Shown piece by piece: positions 1-7,172 of a stretch of 35,633 nucleotides of DNA (positions are counted from its first letter, which is position 1; each line of letters begins with the position of its first letter). The notes below the pieces were generated by a model. That model saw only the letters and a program-made list of their open reading frames with translations. It was not told the DNA's origin and searched no databases. The stretch comes from Phycisphaerae bacterium (lineage in GTDB: Bacteria; Planctomycetota; Phycisphaerae; Sedimentisphaerales; Anaerobacaceae): contig JAGOLX010000059.1 of NCBI GenBank assembly GCA_017993835.1, positions 1 to 35,633 of the forward strand, in the 5' to 3' direction. A program made the translations under genes and the position numbers.

Positions 1-604
1 GGACCTGTTCGTGGAGCAACACATCCACAAACTGCAGCGACGGATCACTCCGAGCGGCAATCACGTCCAGTTGGATCACGACAGAATGCAGGGCTGGTTC
101 ATACTGGCCGCAGATAGAGGGCCCCAGATTGCCGGCGGTTCCGACGGAAGGCAGTAGTGGGGCGACGCCGTAGGATCGGATATATTCTATGGCCCGACGG
201 ATCAACACTCCGTTTTCCCCCTGAAGCCATTCTGTGAGCATGTCACCGAACTTGCGTGCGGCAATTGACGCCTTCTGTAAGGTCAGGCTATTGCCGATTA
301 TGGCTGCCAAGCTCTTGGCGTGACTGCGAGCAAGGGGAGAGGTGAGATGTTCTGTCTGGACCAGGGAGACGATTCGCTCCTGGACGGCACGTGAGAAAAC
401 AACAGGGTCGATAGCATTGGCGACAGACATCATGTATGGAAACAGACCCTGAGTTAGCCGTTCATACTCCTGCAGTTCTTCCCTGGTCCCCGAGACGCAT
501 TCGCACCGAACCAGCGCATTCTTGAGGATGGTCACAGGTGTCACATGGATTGTACACCCGCCAATCTCAAAACAGAACTGAGCGTCGTCCGCACTTGCCT
601 GCAT
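1..604 (-). CDS. Unknown protein, C-terminus beyond the left edge; possible zinc peptidase
   Basis: An uninterrupted frame of 201 codons starts at ATG 604 and runs off the window. AGGAAG lies about 13 nt upstream of the start, and the stop of the preceding gene is 18 bp away, so it belongs to the same leftward operon. No signal peptide or membrane helix is evident. The protein is mixed alpha/beta, with an Ala-rich helical middle. The last visible residues are FVDVLLHEQV. If the next codon, outside the window, encodes His, this would complete an HExxH zinc-peptidase motif (HEQVH) on a typical helix. That is an inference from four of five motif residues. I do not recognise the family otherwise. 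Confidence 0.75.
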   Translation of the reverse strand, partial: MQASADDAQFCFEIGGCTIHVTPVTILKNALVRCECVSGTREELQEYERLTQGLFPYMMSVANAIDPVVFSRAVQERIVSLVQTEHLTSPLARSHAKSLAAIIGNSLTLQKASIAARKFGDMLTEWLQGENGVLIRRAIEYIRSYGVAPLLPSVGTAGNLGPSICGQYEPALHSVVIQLDVIAARSDPSLQFVDVLLHEQV

Positions 605-622
605 GTGTGTCGTGTCTTCCTG

Positions 623-2587
623 TCACTTCATCCTGTGTCTTTTCGGTTCCTGTTTGCCTTTTCGTTCGTCGGCCTTGCCTTTCGTGCCGTGTCGCGTCGT
701 CGCATCGGAGGCCGGCTTCGCCTGAGTGTGTCGTCTCAACCTTGACATGCTGCGCCTCAACGTGCGAACCATCGCACCACATACCGCTGCCAGCAGGACA
801 AGACCGGCAGGAACGACGTATACCAGTGGGATGACGGGGTGAACGGTGACAGAGGCCGCCGCGCTCTGCCCGGCGCTATCCAGCACACGCACCAGCATCT
901 TCCCACCAAGGGGATGACGCAGTTGGAAAGCGACACCGTCTTTGACATCGCAGGGCAGCGCCTCCATTCCCGGGCAGGACTCGATCGTTGCGGCGTAAGG
1001 CGGCATGCCGCCGCGTACAGGTATGCAAAAGACGGATTTCTGGAAGAACAGGGCATCCACACGCGGTACATCGGCGATTGTCAGAGGGCTGGGGTGTTCC
1101 GCAGGGAGGACGCGCAAAACGCAGTCGTATTGTTGCCGTTGCTCGTCTGCGGATGTGGCCGTGACTGTAAACTGCGATGTCCCGGCTTCCGACATGCTGC
1201 TGGCGAGGATAACCCCATTGGCGTCTGTTATGATCGAGTTCGGGAGTTCTCCAGTGAATGTGAAACGGACAGGTTGGTCGCCACCCTCTGCCACAAAGCG
1301 ATACTCGTAGGGCTGGTTCTGCACCGCCATGGGTGGGTGGGGCTCGATGAACCTCAACGGCGGAATGCTCCGCGGGGATACGTGCAGCGTGAATACATGC
1401 GATGCCTTCCCAATTTCGCGGACCGACTCGCCGGACTGCGTCCGGACAGGAGCGGTCACCGATAGCGCGACGGTGATATTCCACGACCCACTCTCTGGGG
1501 GGGTGGCCGAAAGGTGACAAGCCACCTGGCCGGTGTTCTCCCATCGTAGCCATGGCGGTGCTCCGGAAACTGTCCATTGTGTATCCGCGACCAGACCACC
1601 TGCGCACAGAGTCGCTTCGAAGGGCTGCCCCGCCGTGGCGGCCGGCAACCGGTCCCCGACCAGAAATGGACTGCAGGGAGGGGGAACTACGATGAAGTTG
1701 CCGCTTGCCTGTTTCTGTGTGCCCACGGTATCCTCCAGGGTGACCAAGAACGGGTACTCACCGAGATACGTGGGAGTTCCGGCGATCCTGCCTTCCTCTG
1801 GAATCACGGTCAGTCCCGGCGGCGGGGAAGCCTGCCATTGAGTCTTCCATTTGTACGGCGGGCGACCACCCTCGGCTGCGAAGTGGGCCACATAGGGGTG
1901 ACTGAACGTGGCTTCGGACAATCTCGCCGAAGTAATTCGCAGAGGAACGGCAAGTGCCCGTGTTTGGCTGTGGAACTGATGCTGGTCTGTGGCGTCTGTT
2001 TCGTCACATACAATGACTTGGATATCGAATTGGCCTTCGGTGGTTGCGGTTCCCATTAGGCGACATGTTCCGGCTGCATTGTCAATCTGTGCGTCTATGC
2101 CGGGGATCCTGCTGATCCATCGCACGTCCCACTTCAGTTTCCCTTCGCCTCCATTGGCTGAAAACCCGATGCTGATCGGCTCATCAATCGGCAAGGGCGG
2201 GATGGCTGATTTTACCAATGCCAGAGGCCGGATAGCCGGTCGGATACGGAGCCGGAACTGGCTCTGAAGCGGATCCCCGATTTGTCCGGTCAGAGTAACC
2301 GAGAATTCGAGCGGCTTCTGTGTAACTGTGCGGGGAGTGCCGCGGACCCGAGGGCCATCCGCGGTCAGCCAGTCAGGGAGTCCCCGCCATTCGGCTTTGA
2401 CCGGTTCGACCAGTCCCTGATAGACAACCGCATATTCGTAGGCCACTCCGACGCGCGCATCAGGCAGTTCTCTGGGCGCACCGCAGGCCTGCACGGTCAT
2501 CCCAAGGACCAACAGCAGACGGCACCCGGCCCCATTCCTTGTGGTTGTGACCGGCACGCGCGGAAGAGGTTTGGCGCAATTGTGCAT
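623..2587 (-). CDS. Secreted, membrane-anchored multi-Ig (He_PIG-like) protein
   Basis: 654 aa, with AAGGAGAA upstream of ATG 2587. A hydrophobic segment (residues 23-34) ends in VQAC, with Cys35 as a possible lipoprotein-type processing site, although the lipobox is imperfect. The body is a series of beta-sandwich modules with the putative-Ig (He_PIG) signature: 'GG.PPY', then 'LP.GL', then 'G.I.GTP...G.Y.F.V...D'. Clear copies lie near residues 60-110, 215-300 and 415-490. One C-terminal transmembrane helix (about 588-607) precedes a very basic tail of about 47 residues. The predicted layout is an extracytoplasmic Ig rod with a cytoplasmic tail. Such domains usually bind proteins or glycans. 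The neighbouring envelope protein and the two caspase/FGE proteins of this operon carry the same module, which suggests a shared complex. Export and topology are predictions. Confidence 0.85.
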   Translation of the reverse strand: MHNCAKPLPRVPVTTTRNGAGCRLLLVLGMTVQACGAPRELPDARVGVAYEYAVVYQGLVEPVKAEWRGLPDWLTADGPRVRGTPRTVTQKPLEFSVTLTGQIGDPLQSQFRLRIRPAIRPLALVKSAIPPLPIDEPISIGFSANGGEGKLKWDVRWISRIPGIDAQIDNAAGTCRLMGTATTEGQFDIQVIVCDETDATDQHQFHSQTRALAVPLRITSARLSEATFSHPYVAHFAAEGGRPPYKWKTQWQASPPPGLTVIPEEGRIAGTPTYLGEYPFLVTLEDTVGTQKQASGNFIVVPPPCSPFLVGDRLPAATAGQPFEATLCAGGLVADTQWTVSGAPPWLRWENTGQVACHLSATPPESGSWNITVALSVTAPVRTQSGESVREIGKASHVFTLHVSPRSIPPLRFIEPHPPMAVQNQPYEYRFVAEGGDQPVRFTFTGELPNSIITDANGVILASSMSEAGTSQFTVTATSADEQRQQYDCVLRVLPAEHPSPLTIADVPRVDALFFQKSVFCIPVRGGMPPYAATIESCPGMEALPCDVKDGVAFQLRHPLGGKMLVRVLDSAGQSAAASVTVHPVIPLVYVVPAGLVLLAAVCGAMVRTLRRSMSRLRRHTQAKPASDATTRHGTKGKADERKGKQEPKRHRMK

Positions 2588-2606
2588 GACAAGTTCTCCT
2601 TATCGG

Positions 2607-3977
2607 TCAGCGAATCGCCGGCGTCGGAAGTGGCTCGATGATTCTCCACGTACCCTCGGCGGTCGTACTCTGCAGGGCTTCATTGCCGCCAGCCAGTGAT
2701 GCAACACGCACCTGTACTTGATGCTCACCGACCTGAGTGGGTATGCCGTAGATTCGTCCGGATTCACGATCGATCTGAATGCCAGGCGGCAGCTTCAGAC
2801 CCTCGAAGACAGCACGCCCGGGGCCCCCCTTGCAAAGACAGACCGCCGACACTTCGCCGCCCGTGCGGGAATACGGCGGCAGCTGCAACTCGGCCTCGAT
2901 GGGCCGTCTGATATCGAAGGTGGTTATCAGTTGCTGATACGGAGTCCCCAAGGTCTGCTTCGCGTTTCTCGCCCGTTCCCAGTCGCCGGCAGGGAATTGG
3001 CGGTCCTTGATCTCGATGGCAACGGAATACGTGCCGGCCTTCTCAGGCACTCCCGAAATGGTCAGGTTCCTGCTATCCCATTTCAGGCCCGGAGGCAGTA
3101 CGCTGGTTCTCCCTTCATAGGGTTCGATGCCTCCCCGGACAGAGAGGGCCACAACCATCCGCGTCGTCAGTGCCCCTGCATTGCTGGGGGGACAGTAGGC
3201 TTGGAGCGGATACTCGTTTGGGTCATATCCCTGGGAGTCGGACAGCAGAAGAAGGGAGAACACCCTGCAAACCGCGCAGTGGGCGTCGACACCCTGCCCT
3301 TCCCCAGGTTCCGGCAGGTCACGCCAATCAGGACTCCATTCCCTGTAGAAGAAGAACCGATCAGAAACCAGCTTTTCTGCCTCCGGTGCCCCCGCCCGGG
3401 AATCGAGCCTGGCGAGAGGAAGCTGGAATTCATCAACCAACCGGTCGTCCGGGATGACCGCGTGCAATTGATCAAAAACAACGGCGGTCAGTATCAGAAA
3501 TGCCCCGGTCTTCCAGGCGTTCCTATCTCCATTGCGCAGTTGTCCACTCAATGTGCCATCCGGCGAGAGAGTCAGTGTTCCCAGATCAGAGAAGACGAGC
3601 CTATCCGCGGCCACAGATCGGTCAATTGCGGCTTCTATCGCAGCCGGACGATCAAGATCCCCCTTGGCATCCCTGGGGATCAGCACGGCGCGGATCGCGG
3701 CATGTTTGCGCAGGGCGCCACTCTTGCTGACCAGATGGCGCTGGAATGGATGGAAGAAGGGGGCTTGGCCCAGGCTGATCTCGTTCGCGTCCATTCCGAT
3801 GTGAACGGCCACGACATTGTCACGGAGAATGACCGGAAGCCGATGGCTGGAACTGGCACCCGCACAATCGTCCCCACTGAACATCCACACGGTCAAGAAT
3901 GTCAGGACCCCTGCCGTGCAGTACTTGATGACGCTGCTCCGTCGACGCTGTCCAAGACTGAGGCGTGATAGGTCCAT
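2607..3977 (-). CDS. Membrane-anchored protein with ExbD-like periplasmic region and Ig domains
   Basis: 456 aa from ATG 3977, which has AGAGAGAGG upstream. A longer GTG start at 4133 would lie inside the ExbD-like gene, so I rejected it. One N-terminal transmembrane helix (residues 16-34) leads to an extracytoplasmic region. Residues of about 45-130 (VAVHIGMDANEISLG, then IRAVLIPRDAKG, then AIEAAIDRSVAADRLVFSDL) resemble the beta-alpha periplasmic domain of ExbD/TolR, which is an inference from pattern. Two He_PIG-like Ig modules follow (about 275-360 and 370-450), with 'LPPGL' and 'ISGVPEKAGTYSV' hallmarks. It lies 100 bp after the 57-aa ExbD-like stub, and the two may together do the work of a normal ExbD. 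It is probably a partner of the ExbB-like channel further upstream. Confidence 0.82.
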   Translation of the reverse strand: MDLSRLSLGQRRRSSVIKYCTAGVLTFLTVWMFSGDDCAGASSSHRLPVILRDNVVAVHIGMDANEISLGQAPFFHPFQRHLVSKSGALRKHAAIRAVLIPRDAKGDLDRPAAIEAAIDRSVAADRLVFSDLGTLTLSPDGTLSGQLRNGDRNAWKTGAFLILTAVVFDQLHAVIPDDRLVDEFQLPLARLDSRAGAPEAEKLVSDRFFFYREWSPDWRDLPEPGEGQGVDAHCAVCRVFSLLLLSDSQGYDPNEYPLQAYCPPSNAGALTTRMVVALSVRGGIEPYEGRTSVLPPGLKWDSRNLTISGVPEKAGTYSVAIEIKDRQFPAGDWERARNAKQTLGTPYQQLITTFDIRRPIEAELQLPPYSRTGGEVSAVCLCKGGPGRAVFEGLKLPPGIQIDRESGRIYGIPTQVGEHQVQVRVASLAGGNEALQSTTAEGTWRIIEPLPTPAIR

Positions 3978-4077
3978 ATAGTAGTACCTCTCTCTTATAA
4001 GACGGATTCTGAATCGCACTGCCCCGCTTCTCGGCTGTTCAACACGGCGCCTAGGCACTGTGTCTTTCTGGTTTCCC

Positions 4078-4251
4078 TTACCTGATGTCGACGAAGTCAG
4101 GCGGATCGTAGTGTGACTCCGACGGCAGCACAACTGCCATGTAGATCATTAGAAAAACAAAGAAGGTGATCATCAGGTTCATCACAACGTCGACCAGCGG
4201 GGAGATCAGGTTCGCCTCCCCGCCATCCTCAAATAGCGCGCCTTTTGCCAT
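4078..4251 (-). CDS. 57-aa ExbD/TolR-like membrane stub
   Basis: A very short gene: ATG 4251, with AAGGAAAG about 8 nt upstream, 17 bp after the zinc-ribbon gene and ending TAA. A short polar N-terminus with NLISPLVDVVMNL leads directly into a single transmembrane helix (MITFFVFLMIYMAVVLP). This matches the N-terminal signature of ExbD/TolR/MotB-type stator subunits (I.PLVDV...LLIFF), including the Asp at the helix start that these families use for proton coupling. About 14 residues follow the helix, so the usual periplasmic domain of about 100 aa is absent. The ExbB-like gene is three genes upstream in the same operon. It is too good a signature match to be chance, though being this short it is easily missed by gene callers. 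Confidence 0.8.
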   Translation of the reverse strand: MAKGALFEDGGEANLISPLVDVVMNLMITFFVFLMIYMAVVLPSESHYDPPDFVDIR

Positions 4252-4268
4252 CTTCCACTTTCCTTTCT

Positions 4269-5123
4269 CTATTCTCTCACGCGGAGCACCGCGTAGAACG
4301 ACTCTCTGGTCGCGGGACGGGTTCCCTGGACAATCCAGCCATCAGGGCATTCGTCCGGCACTTGGACTGTCTTGGCACACACACAATCCTCTGCCGGATT
4401 GTGGTTGCAGCTGGCGCATCCGTACTGCCCCGGGTGCTCTCGCATGAACTTTGCAATCATCCCTTGGGGCAATGCCGCAAGGTTCTCCGCAGTCATGTTG
4501 TTTGCCATGGTGGCGCCGACATCGACCTCGAGGCGCCGCGAGGCGGGCAGCTGATTGATTTGCTCCATGACCCTCCCGCGCAGCAGCCCCTCGCGGGCGC
4601 GTTGGCTGCACTTTGGACACACGATGTGCCCCTTGCCCCCAGCGTCACCACCACATTTGTCGCAGTTGACGGAGAAGTAACGCGTCTCCTCACCGAAGTT
4701 GTCCTCGGACACAGGGAAGACTTCCGCTTCTCGCTGGGCGTGGAATCCGATGGCTGCGATGACCGCGTTGAGAGGCAATGGCGTTTGGGGCTGCGTGAGA
4801 AAGGCACCGACCAGCTCGCGCAGGTCAGGGAGCACCTCAGTGATGAGGGGGCCGTAGGCCTGAACTGCGTCCTCCACGGCCCGATCCACGCTTTCCTCGG
4901 ACGGCCGTCGGGGCAACGGCTGCTTATTGGCGCACGCCCATGCAGCGTCGTCGAGCATGTCACGCAGATCGGGATCGTTTGTGGTCTGCAACGCATGCTG
5001 GAGCAGCAGCAGATCATTGACCTGCTGTTTCCCATCGGAAAGCGTATGCAGGAGTCTCAGGTAATCGCGGCTCTCGCGGAATTGCTCCAGTGCCTGCCGA
5101 AGTGTGTCCTGGCTGATGCCCAT
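4269..5123 (-). CDS. Cytoplasmic protein with zinc-ribbon and Cys-rich motifs, unknown function
   Basis: 284 aa from ATG 5123. TAGGAGCC is 8 nt upstream and the preceding stop is 2 nt away, which indicates tight coupling. A GTG start at 5147 would overlap the upstream gene and has no better ribosome binding site. The first 145 residues are helical, with no signal peptide. A zinc ribbon follows, with CDKC at residues 154-157 and CPKC at 169-172. A second Cys cluster, CASC (236-239) and CVC (247-249), is near the C-terminus and could bind another metal. I do not recognise the family. Its position between the 671-aa unknown and the ExbD-like stub suggests a cytoplasmic accessory of the channel complex. 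Confidence 0.85.
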   Translation of the reverse strand: MGISQDTLRQALEQFRESRDYLRLLHTLSDGKQQVNDLLLLQHALQTTNDPDLRDMLDDAAWACANKQPLPRRPSEESVDRAVEDAVQAYGPLITEVLPDLRELVGAFLTQPQTPLPLNAVIAAIGFHAQREAEVFPVSEDNFGEETRYFSVNCDKCGGDAGGKGHIVCPKCSQRAREGLLRGRVMEQINQLPASRRLEVDVGATMANNMTAENLAALPQGMIAKFMREHPGQYGCASCNHNPAEDCVCAKTVQVPDECPDGWIVQGTRPATRESFYAVLRVRE

Positions 5124-5125
5124 GA

Positions 5126-7141
5126 TCAGGCTCCTATCTTGTCCCACTTCACGTTCAATGAGTGCGGATCACTGCATCCCACTTCGTACTTCCGCGCCAA
5201 TTCGCTGGCCTGGTTCTGAAGTTGCTCATCATCAACAGCATCCTGATAGACGCTGTTCCTGAAGTCTCGGGCCAGAGCGGTCGTTCGTGCGGGATGGGGG
5301 TATTTCCTCCACCACTCGCCGACGTGTTTCTTTTCAATCTGGTTTGCCAGATGAGTCATCTGTCCATAAACGTAGATTCTCGCCTGTTCCTGGGCCTGTT
5401 CCGGCGAGCAGGTCATCAGATTCGTAAGACGGTCGACGTCGCCGAGCAGTACCTCGATGCCGAAAATGAAGGCGAGGTATTGATCTCTGGTTACGACGAC
5501 GCGGGGTTCCAGGGCTCTGCGCCACTCCTGGACCGTCCAATGTGCGTCCGTATTGCTGACCGCGTTGATCTTGACACACCATTGTTCGATGTCCGCATGT
5601 CTCTTGCCACGGCTAATGACGGCGCCTCCGGATGTTCCGCCGGTGAACGGCAAGGCCGGGAATTCATATGACTTCCCGCTAATCTTGTCATGCATGACCG
5701 TACGGACCGCATTGACTCGGCCGTCCTCGTCGGTGCGCAGTGTCATGGTCGCATAGAAGTTCGTCTTCCCGCTGTTATCGTGGGCCGGTGCGAAACGAAT
5801 GTTCCTCTGGGCAAATCGATAGGTGATTTCCAGCGTATCGAAGTCGACACATCGTGTGTAGAAAAGCACCTCCAGGTCTTCGCTCTGAGTCCTCGGCAGG
5901 CAGAACATGCGGGAGGTTGCTTCCGTGTCGGCGGAGGCCCCACGCACCATCACCAGCGTGCCGATTCCCTCCTTCTGACCGACAGGGCGGATCAACACGC
6001 CACAGTCATAGGGGACACACGGAGGCGCCTTGACCAATTGGAACGCGCCGAGCGCGGCTTGGGCATCGGAGTCGCCGCTTTCACCGGGCCGGCCCAAGCC
6101 GCCAAGCACGCGCCCGAGAGATCCTCGCACCGCAGGCCAACGCAGGGTACTGCCGTGCGATACCAGTATGGTGCCGGGACCTTCGATTCCCTTGTGTTTC
6201 AACGAAGCCCGCAAGAAGTTCACAGGGGCGACGAGCAACATGGTGCGAAGTCCCGCCATCTGGCTTTTGTCCAGGTCATGTTTCCATTGACCGAAGACCA
6301 GAGGAAACGAAGGTTCCTCCTGCAGGACCGCCTGACACAATCTGGGGGAGGTCTCCTTAATCCAATCGTGGAACTTCCGGGCGTCGGCCTTCGTCCAAGA
6401 CGGGCTATCGGGAATCGTACCCTTGACATTCTCGGCTAACCATCGGGCGGTCATCGCATACCAGGTCTCAAGGGAGTTGGTACGCAGGACGCTGTCGAGG
6501 CCCAGCTTGGCCATGTCGGCGGCGTCACCGCTGGGGAAGCTCCGGCGGCCGACGCGCAGCTCGGAACCCCAGTGTACATCGATCAGCGGGGCTGTCGGGA
6601 TCTCCCCGTTGCCGAAGTGAAGCATGACGGAGGCATGATACGGAACCGTGGAAACCTTCAGCGTGCTCAGGAGTTCGCCGATATGGGCGAGCCTGTCCCG
6701 GGCGGACCTCGAAACATAGGGGGGCAGTACCAGAACAACGTGGTTCACTTCCCCCATGACTACGGTGACCACCTCGACAGACTGGTTCAATGCCTTCACG
6801 AGGCGGTCGAGGTATTCGGCAAACGCAGTCGTCATGGCGTCGCTGTCGACGCCGACCGAGACTCGGGGGGTATTCTCGCCTGCACGGAAGGCCGGAGTTT
6901 TCCAGTCGGCAGTGTTCCCGGATGCGTCCGATTCCCGCTCAGCAGCTTCGCTGAGCAGATTTAACAGATGCTCCACCGACATGGAGGCCGTCTGCATTCC
7001 ATCACTGCACGTGATGGATACCTCCGTGGGAAGCATTAGGTCCTTCACCATGCTGGCCAACAACTTGGGAGGCAGGTGCGGGTCGGGGCAGATTCCTATG
7101 TGCGGCTGAGTGCCGGTCAGAACCAGAGATATGCTGCTCAT
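5126..7141 (-). CDS. Large unknown protein, possibly with a Hsp70/actin-like fold region
   Basis: 671 aa from ATG 7141, with GGAGACC 7 nt upstream. A longer ATG at 7231 would overlap the ExbB-like gene by 59 bp and lacks support. It is soluble, with no signal or membrane segment. Residues of about 95-175 run 'AFAEYLDRLVKALN', then 'HVVLVLPPYVSRSARDRL', then 'STVPYHASVMLHFGNG'. This resembles the order in Hsp70/StbA-type ATPases, where a helix is followed by a 'VPA.F...QR' strand and 'EP.AAA..G'. The match is weak and I give it as inference only. A GGTSGGAV string near residue 501 recalls the G-x-S-G-G of trypsin-like peptidases, but no His/Asp partners are evident. Conservation in the operon next to the ExbB-like gene suggests a core, not accessory, role. 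Confidence 0.8.
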   Translation of the reverse strand: MSSISLVLTGTQPHIGICPDPHLPPKLLASMVKDLMLPTEVSITCSDGMQTASMSVEHLLNLLSEAAERESDASGNTADWKTPAFRAGENTPRVSVGVDSDAMTTAFAEYLDRLVKALNQSVEVVTVVMGEVNHVVLVLPPYVSRSARDRLAHIGELLSTLKVSTVPYHASVMLHFGNGEIPTAPLIDVHWGSELRVGRRSFPSGDAADMAKLGLDSVLRTNSLETWYAMTARWLAENVKGTIPDSPSWTKADARKFHDWIKETSPRLCQAVLQEEPSFPLVFGQWKHDLDKSQMAGLRTMLLVAPVNFLRASLKHKGIEGPGTILVSHGSTLRWPAVRGSLGRVLGGLGRPGESGDSDAQAALGAFQLVKAPPCVPYDCGVLIRPVGQKEGIGTLVMVRGASADTEATSRMFCLPRTQSEDLEVLFYTRCVDFDTLEITYRFAQRNIRFAPAHDNSGKTNFYATMTLRTDEDGRVNAVRTVMHDKISGKSYEFPALPFTGGTSGGAVISRGKRHADIEQWCVKINAVSNTDAHWTVQEWRRALEPRVVVTRDQYLAFIFGIEVLLGDVDRLTNLMTCSPEQAQEQARIYVYGQMTHLANQIEKKHVGEWWRKYPHPARTTALARDFRNSVYQDAVDDEQLQNQASELARKYEVGCSDPHSLNVKWDKIGA

Positions 7142-7172
7142 CGTCAGGTCTCCACGTTGCCGAAGGATTCGT

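Noticed and set aside
2718-3968. A 416-codon plus-strand frame
   Set aside because: It is antisense to the Ig/ExbD-like envelope gene, and its translation shows no family features.
5600-5660. Trypsin-like peptidase in the 671-aa protein, from GGTSGGAV
   Set aside because: No catalytic His or Asp motif precedes it in the expected order, so the string alone is not enough.
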